Source: Acidobacteriota bacterium (GTDB taxonomy: Bacteria > Acidobacteriota > Terriglobia > Terriglobales > Acidobacteriaceae). From it: 12,563 bases of DNA. Location: the NCBI GenBank assembly GCA_003225595.1, contig QIAR01000117.1:1-12563 (forward strand). The letters are read 5' to 3'. The translations under genes and the position numbers were made by a program. Below the pieces are notes generated by a model that was not told where the DNA came from, ran no database searches, and saw only the letters and a program-made list of their open reading frames with translations. This document shows, one piece after another, positions 5,390 through 11,414 of this stretch. The first letter of the stretch is position 1; every line of letters starts with the position of its first letter.

Positions 5390-7147
5390 TTACACTTCGG
5401 CCAGTTCTTCTTCCAACAACTGCTTATTGTAAAGATCGGTGTAATAGCCGTTGAGGGCGATGAGTTCGTCGTGAGTGCCTATTTCGACGATGCGTCCGCT
5501 GTGCAGCACGGCGATACGATCAGCATTACGCACAGTGGATACCCGGTGGGAGATGAAGATGGTGGTCCGGCCCTCCATGATCTCGCGCAGGTGGTTGAGG
5601 ATTTTGTCCTCGGTGTGAGTATCTACGCTGGAGAGAGCGTCATCGAGGATGAGGATTCGGGGATCGCGGATGATGGCACGAGCGATGGCGGTACGCTGCT
5701 TCTGTCCGCCGGAAAGTGTGATGCCGCGCTCGCCTACTAGCGTCTGGTACTGCTCGGGGAAGCCTTCGACGTCGTCGGCGATACTGGCCGCATCGGCTGC
5801 TTCTCGAACTTCGTCATCAGTCGCGTCTTCTTTGCCGAAAGCGATGTTCTCGCGCACCGTATCGCTGAACAGAAAAGTTTCCTGGGGTACGAAACCTACG
5901 CTGCGGCGCAAGTCCTCGAGCGGATACTCGCGAATGGGCCTTCCATCGATCAATACTGTGCCGGGCATGGAATCGTAAATCCGCGGAATGAGGCTGACCA
6001 AGGTAGTTTTGCCCGAGCCGGTGGGGCCAACAATCGCCAAACTTGTGCCCGCAGGAACACGCAGGTTGATATGGTGCAAAACCGGTGTTCCGTTGTAAGC
6101 GAAATCCAGGTTGCGGAACTCGATCTCCCCACGGATTTCTGTAGCGCGGGCACCCGCGCCCAATTTCACCGCGTGGCTGTCATCGATCTCCGGCTTCTCC
6201 ACCAGAATCTCGTTGATGCGAGCCATAGACGCGGTGCCGCGCTGGAAAATGTTAATCACCCAGCCCAGGGCGATCACGGGCCAGGTGAGTTGCACCATGT
6301 AGGTATTAAATGCGACGAAATCACCAACCGTCATGCGGCCCAGCAATACCTGGCGTCCTCCTAGCCACAGCACGAGCACGACGGCAAATCCGAGCATGGT
6401 TTCCAGTGTGGGCCAGAGCATGCCCATGAGACGGACCAGCTTCAGGCTGCGGGCAATGTATTCCTTATTGGCGCGTTCAAAGGCGCTAATCTCGGCTTGT
6501 TCCTGGACATAGGCACGGATCACGCGGGCACCGGAAAAATTCTCCTGGGCACGCGCCGAAATGTCGGAGAACATGGCCTGGATTTTTTCAAAGCGCTCGT
6601 GAATTTGCCGTCCGAAATACTGCACCACGATGCTGACCACCGGCAAAGGAAGAAATGCATAGAGCGTCAGCTTGGGGCTGATCGCCAGCATAAAAGCCAG
6701 TGCACCGGCCGTGAACACAATCGTATTGGCCGAATACATGATGGCCGGACCCAGCAGCATGCGTACGGCATTCAAGTCGTTGGTTGCGCGGGCCATGATG
6801 TCGCCGGTGCGGGTGCGCTGATAATAAGAATAGGAGAGGCTCTCGAGGTGCTGGAATAAGTCATTGCGCAAGTCAAACTCGATCTCGCGCGAGATGCCAA
6901 TTACTACCCAGCGGGTCAGAAACTGGAAGATGCCTTTGGTCAGCGCCACGGCGATCAGCAGAAGGGAATAGGTGAGGAGCTTCTGCCGGGTGACACCCAG
7001 GTGCAGGTCGTCGACCGCGCGCCGGATGATCTGAGGAAACAAAATCCAGATGCCGTTATTGAGGAAGACGCAAAGGGTGCCCACAACATAGCCGCGGCGG
7101 TACTTCTTCAAATAAGGCAGCAGGGGACGGAGATTCTTGGGCACCAT
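5390..7147 (-). CDS. ABC exporter half-transporter (MsbA/MdlA-like), fused membrane and ATPase domains
   Basis: At 585 residues this is the normal length for a half-transporter: six membrane helices in about residues 17-310, then a nucleotide-binding domain. Visible ATPase motifs are Walker A GPTGSGKTT (374-382), Q-loop VPQETFLFSD, signature LSGGQ (478-482), Walker B ILILD ending at Asp502, D-loop SSVD and switch His in ISHRVSTV. The residue after Walker B is Asp503 instead of the catalytic Glu. In heterodimeric exporters such as TM287/288 and BmrCD this marks the degenerate-site subunit, so a partner half-transporter would be expected. None is in the window. The likely substrate is a lipid, drug or hydrophobic metabolite; the following methyltransferase and oxidoreductase genes might make it. 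The Shine-Dalgarno is weak (AGAAG, 4 nt before the ATG). Confidence 0.95.
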   Translation of the reverse strand: MVPKNLRPLLPYLKKYRRGYVVGTLCVFLNNGIWILFPQIIRRAVDDLHLGVTRQKLLTYSLLLIAVALTKGIFQFLTRWVVIGISREIEFDLRNDLFQHLESLSYSYYQRTRTGDIMARATNDLNAVRMLLGPAIMYSANTIVFTAGALAFMLAISPKLTLYAFLPLPVVSIVVQYFGRQIHERFEKIQAMFSDISARAQENFSGARVIRAYVQEQAEISAFERANKEYIARSLKLVRLMGMLWPTLETMLGFAVVLVLWLGGRQVLLGRMTVGDFVAFNTYMVQLTWPVIALGWVINIFQRGTASMARINEILVEKPEIDDSHAVKLGAGARATEIRGEIEFRNLDFAYNGTPVLHHINLRVPAGTSLAIVGPTGSGKTTLVSLIPRIYDSMPGTVLIDGRPIREYPLEDLRRSVGFVPQETFLFSDTVRENIAFGKEDATDDEVREAADAASIADDVEGFPEQYQTLVGERGITLSGGQKQRTAIARAIIRDPRILILDDALSSVDTHTEDKILNHLREIMEGRTTIFISHRVSTVRNADRIAVLHSGRIVEIGTHDELIALNGYYTDLYNKQLLEEELAEV

Positions 7148-7322
7148 GTGCTTCTACTAGATGCGATTCTAGCAGCGTTGGGTGCAGGTTGTTGGCGAAG
7201 GTGTTGCTTGCGGTAAAGTCTTGGCGAAGAATCGGCGCCGCCCAGGTCCATAGGTACGGCAGCATCAGGCACCAAGGCGCAAGCGCTCGGATTTAATCTA
7301 GCCCATTAGCACTTCGTAATCT

Positions 7323-7562
7323 CTACAAACCTACTTTTTGTCCGCAAATTCCCTCTCGCACGAGATAGGCTTTTCCGGTGATCCGTTTGTAGTTGGCCAG
7401 AATGTCCTGAATGGCTTGCAGCCTGCCGAGTGTGGTCAGACGGGTGTTCTCAAGAGCCCGTTCGATCTGCGTCATCCAGCATTCCACCGCGGCATCGATT
7501 CCAGCCGCCATCTCGGAGGCGACCGCCTCAATGAAATCACTATCCATAATTGATGTCGCCAA
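7323..7562 (-). CDS. Small protein of unknown function (79 aa)
   Basis: I do not recognise a family. The product is predicted to be helical and acidic at its N terminus (MDSDFIEAVASEMAAGIDAA), followed by an amphipathic stretch with regularly spaced Leu/Ile. There is no signal peptide or membrane helix. It contains two Cys (about residues 28 and 73), not in a metal-binding pattern. The TTG at 7562 is taken as start because AAAGG lies 9 nt upstream; an in-frame ATG at 7547, five codons later, is the alternative. It lies downstream of the CpxP-like gene on the same strand but is separated from it by a probable terminator, and it is 175 bp upstream of the exporter gene. The composition looks coding, but without a database match a chance frame cannot be excluded. 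Confidence 0.55.
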   Translation of the reverse strand: MATSIMDSDFIEAVASEMAAGIDAAVECWMTQIERALENTRLTTLGRLQAIQDILANYKRITGKAYLVREGICGQKVGL

Positions 7563-7593
7563 GCAGACCCGCCTTTCTGGATTGCAACGCTTG

Positions 7594-7642
7594 TGAAGAA
7601 AAACGCAGGCGGGGAAGAGAGAGGTGCGACTTCAGCCCCGCC
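7594..7642 (-). terminator. Probable rho-independent terminator of the CpxP-like gene
   Basis: Read on the minus strand, a perfect 7-bp stem GGCGGGG (complement of 7636-7642) and CCCCGCC (complement of 7608-7614) encloses a 21-nt loop. TGCG and then TTTTTCTT (7603-7596) follow. It begins about 20 bp after the stop codon of the CpxP-like gene. The loop is longer than usual. An alternative shorter hairpin can form from CCCG and CGGG around 7637-7648. Confidence 0.5.
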
Positions 7643-7661
7643 AGCGGGCAGGCGAATCAAC

Positions 7662-8165
7662 TCAGTCGCCCGACGGCTCTCCATGCATATGTTTCATGAA
7701 CCGCTGTTCGTGCCGATTCATCAATTCCTGCGCCTTGGTTTTCTGTTCCGGAGTAAGCACCTGGAACAATTCCGACTCGATGCGCGTCTTCTGCACGATC
7801 AACTCAGTCAAAGTCTGGGACTGCTGCGCAGCTAGAGAGCGAACCTTAGCTTCATCAAAATTGCCACTCTCTGCGATTTGCCGCAGTTCGTGGTGGGACT
7901 GTCTCAATTGATCCGTAAGCGGTTGTATTGTCGGCCGCTCTTTGGCCAGAATGTCCTTGATTTGGGACTGTTGTGCGTCCGTCAGATCCAGATGATTAGC
8001 GAAGAAGCGGAGCATATGTCCGCCAAAGGGGTCTCCCCCCATCGGGCCTCCACCCCAACCCATGCCTTCGTAGTGGTGCTTTACCACTGTTTGGGAAACC
8101 GCTACGGCTGCTACTAACGTGATGGCGAGCGCCGCTACAATTATTTTGGTACGACTGAACTTCAT
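7662..8165 (-). CDS. Spy/CpxP-family periplasmic protein (LTxxQ motifs)
   Basis: CpxP/Spy proteins are small periplasmic dimers that bind misfolded proteins; CpxP also restrains the sensor kinase CpxA. The protein has 167 residues. An N-terminal hydrophobic segment (about 8-23) with basic residues before it is a Sec signal peptide, cleaved near AVAVSQ. Both family motifs are present: LTDAQ (61-65) and LTPEQ (137-141), joined by long helices. A Gly/Met-rich linker with His (about 30-51) and a C-terminal MNRHEQRFMKHMHGE tail could bind metal, as in ZraP or CnrX relatives; this is inference. The ATG at 8165 is chosen because a perfect AGGAGG (complement of 8170-8175) precedes it; a start further upstream at 8216 would place 17 residues before the signal peptide. 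The gene diverges from the cpxR-like gene, as cpxP does in E. coli. Confidence 0.9.
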   Translation of the reverse strand: MKFSRTKIIVAALAITLVAAVAVSQTVVKHHYEGMGWGGGPMGGDPFGGHMLRFFANHLDLTDAQQSQIKDILAKERPTIQPLTDQLRQSHHELRQIAESGNFDEAKVRSLAAQQSQTLTELIVQKTRIESELFQVLTPEQKTKAQELMNRHEQRFMKHMHGEPSGD

Positions 8166-8255
8166 ACATCCTCCTGGAGCGTTCTCATTTGCGGAACGTC
8201 TCAGTAATGAAAACACGATTTCCGGAATGTTGCGGTAAAGAGTCGGTCAATCAGA

Positions 8256-8270
8256 GTAAAGTTTTGTAAA
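8256..8270 (+). promoter_or_regulatory. CpxR-box-like tandem site, GTAAA-N5-GTAAA
   Basis: GTAAA (8256-8260), GTTTT, GTAAA (8266-8270) exactly matches the published E. coli CpxR box, two GTAAA direct repeats separated by five bases (10-bp period). It is centred about 98 bp from the CpxP-like start and about 113 bp from the cpxR-like start, close to the middle of the 211-bp divergent region. Further GTAAA half-sites lie at 8235-8239 (21 bp upstream, two helical turns), 8334-8338 (inverted) and 8361-8365. Confidence 0.7.
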
Positions 8271-8376
8271 GGACCGCTTTGGGTTTTGGGTCCGTAGGGT
8301 ACTGGGATCGAGAAGCACTCGCTTTGACAATTCTTTACGGGGATTCCCTCCGCCACTGTTGTAAAACAGAGTTGTC

Positions 8377-9096
8377 ATGATGGATCGCATCCTTGTCATT
8401 GACGACGACGTGGAACTCTGTAGCCTCCTAGCCGAATATCTTGGGGCAGAGGGATTCACAGTGGAGTCGGTGCATGATGGGGAAAACGGTCTCGAACGGG
8501 CGCTGAGCGGCGATCATCTGTTGGTGGTGCTCGACGTCATGCTGCCCGGCATGAACGGCTTTGAGGTGCTGCGGCGGATACGGGAAATGTCGCGCGCTCC
8601 CGTACTGCTGCTCACAGCGCGGGGCGAAGATGTCGACCGCATTGTTGGCCTAGAAATTGGCGCGGACGATTACCTGCCCAAGCCCTTCAATCCTCGTGAA
8701 CTCGTGGCCCGCATCCGCGCCATCTTGCGGCGCACGAAGAATGGAGAGCAACCCGCAGCTCAGCCGGAAATGCTGCGCGTTGGTGATATTGAACTGGACC
8801 CGGCTACTCGGACGGTACGGCATGCCGGCGATCCGGTCGAACTGACTTCGGTCGAATTCAATTTGTTGGAGGTACTGCTGCGCGAGGCCGGCCGAGTGGT
8901 GACCCGCGAGCGACTGGTCAATGCGGTGCTGAGCCGCAAATTCTCGCCATTCGATCGCAGCATTGATATGCACGTCAGCAAAGTTCGTAAGAAGCTGGGT
9001 GACTCGGAAGGGGCTCCGGAACATATCAAGACGATTCGCGGGGTGGGCTACATCTTCGCGCGCCCACGGGAGAAAGCCAGGAGCGACGCGCGATGA
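8377..9096 (+). CDS. cpxR: CpxR-like OmpR-family response regulator
   Basis: The protein has 239 residues. The receiver domain (about 4-118) holds the acidic pair Asp9-Asp10, phospho-acceptor Asp53 in VVLDVMLP, Thr80 in LLLTARG and Lys102 in LPKPF, so it is complete. The winged-helix domain (about 135-232) has the recognition region SPFDRSIDMHVSKVRKKL, which differs from remembered E. coli CpxR (TPFDRAIDMHISNLRRKL) at few positions, and the wing GVGYIF. It should bind direct repeats as a dimer when phosphorylated. The stop overlaps the kinase start in ATGA. A CpxR-box-like site lies upstream. Two adjacent ATGs (8377 and 8380) are possible starts, with no strong Shine-Dalgarno for either. The assignment as CpxR rests on the recognition helix, the CpxA-like partner and the divergent CpxP-like gene. 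Confidence 0.92.
   Translation: MMDRILVIDDDVELCSLLAEYLGAEGFTVESVHDGENGLERALSGDHLLVVLDVMLPGMNGFEVLRRIREMSRAPVLLLTARGEDVDRIVGLEIGADDYLPKPFNPRELVARIRAILRRTKNGEQPAAQPEMLRVGDIELDPATRTVRHAGDPVELTSVEFNLLEVLLREAGRVVTRERLVNAVLSRKFSPFDRSIDMHVSKVRKKLGDSEGAPEHIKTIRGVGYIFARPREKARSDAR
9079..9083 (+). promoter_or_regulatory. Ribosome binding site of the kinase gene inside cpxR
   Basis: AGGAG lies 9 nt upstream of the ATG at 9093, within the last codons of the regulator gene. With the ATGA overlap it indicates translational coupling of regulator and kinase. Confidence 0.75.
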
Positions 9097-10508
9097 GGAG
9101 CCTGTTTCTCAAAATCTTTCTCTCTTTTTGGCTGGCGCTAGCATTGTCCGTCGTATTGGCGATTCTGGTCACGCTGGCGATGCGTCCGCAGCGCGATTCA
9201 GCAACCTGGGAAGCACTCCGGGCTAAAGCACTCACGGAAGCGGTGCAGGCATATGAGCAAGGCGGCGAACCGGTAGTGCGAGAATATCTGGAGGACTTGG
9301 AACAATCGCACCACGTCCGCGCGTTTCTTTTCGACGAGCAAGGAAATGAACTTTCACAACGACCGGCGCCACCGTGGGCCGAGCGCATAGCTCGAGGCAG
9401 GGCGATGAGAAGATCGCCGGGTTTCTGGGCGAAATGGATGCCGGAACGATTTATGCGACAATCCACCACGGGCGCCAGCGGACGACAATTCACGCTAGTC
9501 ATCGAATTGCCACCCGGTCCGCGGCTCTTCTTCGGGCCACATGGAGTTCCCGGGCTCGGATTGCTCATCGCGATTGTCTCCTCCGGAGTCGTCTCTTACG
9601 TCTTGGCACGATATTTGACTGCGCCAGTGGTGCGACTCCGAACCGCCACACAACAGCTTGCCGCCGGCGACCTTACGGCACGCGCAGAAGCGCCTCCAAA
9701 ACGCCGACGGGATGAAATCGCCGAGTTAGTACGCGACTTCAATGGCATGGCAGCGCGCCTGGAAGACTTGGTCAACGCGCAGAACCGTCTGTTGAACGAC
9801 GTATCCCATGAGCTGCGTTCGCCTCTTGCGCGGCTGAACGTCGCACTCGGACTGGCACGGCAACGCACAGGACCTGAGGCCCAGGGTGCGCTAGAGCGGA
9901 TTGAGAGGGAAGCTGAGCGCCTGAACGAACTGATCGGAAGGCTCCTCGCAATCGCACGGTTGGAAAGCGGCGAAGAGGCAATGCAGAGGTCGGCCGTCAA
10001 TTTGGGGGGAATGCTCCACGAAATTTGCAAGGATGCCGACTTTGAGGCCCAGAGCCGCAATTGCCGAGTGAAGTGCGTCATCGCAGATGCTTGCGTTGTG
10101 ATGGGCCATGCCGGGCTGTTGCACAGCGCCATGGAGAATGTCGTGCGAAACGCAACACGCTACACGCGAGAGGGCACGGAAGTGGAAATCCGCCTAGAAA
10201 AGGCGCAGGATGCCAAAGGTCCGGAAGCTGTGGTGCGGGTCGCGGACTCTGGGCCTGGTGTTCCGGAAGAAGCTTTGCACAAGCTCTTCCGGCCGTTTTA
10301 CCGCCTCGATGACGCCCGTAATCGCCAAACCGGTGGCGTCGGGTTGGGATTAGCAATTACCGAACGCACCGTGCGGCTCCACGGGGGGAGGGTGAAGGCC
10401 GCAAATCGTCCGGAAGGCGGGCTGATCGTGGAGATTCGATTGCCACTGGCGCCGAGGGCGGCGACGGAGAGTTCCGTGGAAAAGATGAGCGTGCCCGCTG
10501 AGGGCTGA
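9093..10508 (+). CDS. cpxA: CpxA-like sensor histidine kinase
   Basis: The protein has 471 residues in the standard inner-membrane architecture. Membrane helix one is at about 7-29, followed by a periplasmic sensor of about 120 residues. Helix two is at about 154-174, then HAMP (about 175-228) and the HisKA domain with phospho-acceptor His239 in NDVSHELRSPLARL. The ATPase domain shows an N box with Asn349 and Asn353 (MENVVRNATRYT), G1 box DSGPGV (Asp385), F box LFRPFYRLDDAR and G2 box GGVGLGLAI (from 414). The H box and the F-box region resemble E. coli CpxA closely. The periplasmic part has no Cys and no recognised ligand pocket, and its likely partner is the divergent CpxP-like protein. It is translationally coupled to the regulator gene. 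The C-terminal tail after residue 455 is short and variable. Confidence 0.93.
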   Translation: MRSLFLKIFLSFWLALALSVVLAILVTLAMRPQRDSATWEALRAKALTEAVQAYEQGGEPVVREYLEDLEQSHHVRAFLFDEQGNELSQRPAPPWAERIARGRAMRRSPGFWAKWMPERFMRQSTTGASGRQFTLVIELPPGPRLFFGPHGVPGLGLLIAIVSSGVVSYVLARYLTAPVVRLRTATQQLAAGDLTARAEAPPKRRRDEIAELVRDFNGMAARLEDLVNAQNRLLNDVSHELRSPLARLNVALGLARQRTGPEAQGALERIEREAERLNELIGRLLAIARLESGEEAMQRSAVNLGGMLHEICKDADFEAQSRNCRVKCVIADACVVMGHAGLLHSAMENVVRNATRYTREGTEVEIRLEKAQDAKGPEAVVRVADSGPGVPEEALHKLFRPFYRLDDARNRQTGGVGLGLAITERTVRLHGGRVKAANRPEGGLIVEIRLPLAPRAATESSVEKMSVPAEG

Positions 10509-10534
10509 CGGGCGCTGACTGAACCTGATCCAGC

Positions 10535-10562
10535 GACAATTGACAACCGAAAACTGAGAACT
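10535..10562. repeat. Degenerate heptamer tandem repeat, block 2
   Basis: Four heptamers in a row, GACAATT, GACAACC, GAAAACT and GAGAACT, end 2 nt before the TTG start of the amidohydrolase. On the other strand they read AGTTCTC, AGTTTTC, GGTTGTC, AATTGTC, the same type as the block at 3447-3476. The block occupies the place where a Shine-Dalgarno sequence would be, and none is visible. Confidence 0.65.
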
Positions 10563-10564
10563 GC

Positions 10565-11407
10565 TTGATCACCGACTGCCACATCCATATCCAGCCGCTT
10601 GAGATGTTTAAGCCGCACGCGCTGGAGCTCATGAAAAAGAAGCGAGCGAATTTTGACGAGATCGCCGATTTCTGCCGCTCGCCAAAAGCTTTTCTCCGGC
10701 ACCTGGACGCTGCAGGGGTGGAAAGGGCGGTGCTGATCAACTACGTAGCGCCGGAGGTGATCGGCTTCACTTCGGGCGTGAACCAGTTCGTCACGGATTA
10801 CACGAAGGAAAATCCGAAACGGCTGATCTCATGCGGCAGCCTGCATCCCAGGCACACGGCGAATGTGCTGGCTGATGTGGAGCAGTTGCTACGGCTGGGC
10901 ATCCGCATGATCAAAATTCACCCGCCGCACCAGTTGCTATTTCCTAACGCTTACCTGACCGGGGTGAAGGAGCTCGAGATCATATACCGCGCCGCTGAGG
11001 CCAACGGAATCCCAGTGATGTTCCACACGGGGACTTCGATTTTTCCCGGCGCGCGAAATAAGTACGGGGATCCGATTTACATCGACGATGTCGCCGTGGA
11101 TTTTCCCCAGCTGAAGATCCTTCTGGCGCACGGCGGGCGGCCCTTGTGGATGCAGACAGCGTTTTTCCTGGTGCGACGCCACCGCAATGTATATCTCGAT
11201 ATCAGCGGGATTCCGCCAAAAACTCTGCTTAAATATTTCCCGCGCATCGAGGAGATCGCGCACAAAACTCTGTTCGGCACCGATTGGCCCGGACCCGGCG
11301 TGCCCGAGATCAAGAAGAATCTCGAAGATTTTCTGGCTTTGCCACTCAGCCCCGAGACACGTCAGCAAATCCTGAGCGGCACCGCTTTGACCATCTGGCC
11401 TGCGTAG
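10565..11407 (+). CDS. Amidohydrolase-family metal-dependent hydrolase (Amidohydro_2)
   Basis: The protein has 280 residues and is a complete TIM-barrel hydrolase of the Amidohydro_2 type, the family of ACMSD-like decarboxylases and 2-pyrone-4,6-dicarboxylate lactonases. The metal-site pattern is visible: His6 and His8 in CHIHIQ at the end of the first strand, His154 in FHTGTS, His189 in LAHGGRPLW and Asp240 in FGTDWPGPG. Carboxylated Lys is not typical of this branch and none is obvious. There is no signal peptide, so it acts in the cytoplasm. Its substrate is unknown. The start is the TTG at 10565, since HxH must lie near the N terminus and no ATG or GTG fits; no Shine-Dalgarno is seen and a heptamer repeat abuts the start. 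It follows the kinase by 56 bp and converges on the S46 peptidase gene 7 bp away. Confidence 0.9.
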   Translation: MITDCHIHIQPLEMFKPHALELMKKKRANFDEIADFCRSPKAFLRHLDAAGVERAVLINYVAPEVIGFTSGVNQFVTDYTKENPKRLISCGSLHPRHTANVLADVEQLLRLGIRMIKIHPPHQLLFPNAYLTGVKELEIIYRAAEANGIPVMFHTGTSIFPGARNKYGDPIYIDDVAVDFPQLKILLAHGGRPLWMQTAFFLVRRHRNVYLDISGIPPKTLLKYFPRIEEIAHKTLFGTDWPGPGVPEIKKNLEDFLALPLSPETRQQILSGTALTIWPA

Positions 11408-11414
11408 GTCGACT

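Noticed and set aside
7157..7172. CTAGA-N6-TCTAG dyad upstream of the exporter gene as an operator
   Set aside because: AT-rich five-base arms of this kind arise easily by chance, and no second site or promoter supports it.
8166..8216. Upstream extension of the CpxP-like protein to a start at 8216
   Set aside because: It would place 17 residues in front of a good signal peptide and ignore the AGGAGG just before the ATG at 8165.
8324..8329. TTGACA as -35 element of a cpxR-like promoter
   Set aside because: The hexamer is perfect, but 16-18 bp downstream there is only GC-rich sequence with no -10 match, so a promoter cannot be supported.
10565..11407. Amidohydrolase as third gene of the cpxRA-like operon with a role in envelope stress
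   Set aside because: The 56-bp gap holds a repeat block, there is no coupling, and cytoplasmic Amidohydro_2 enzymes have no known link to Cpx; read-through cannot be excluded.
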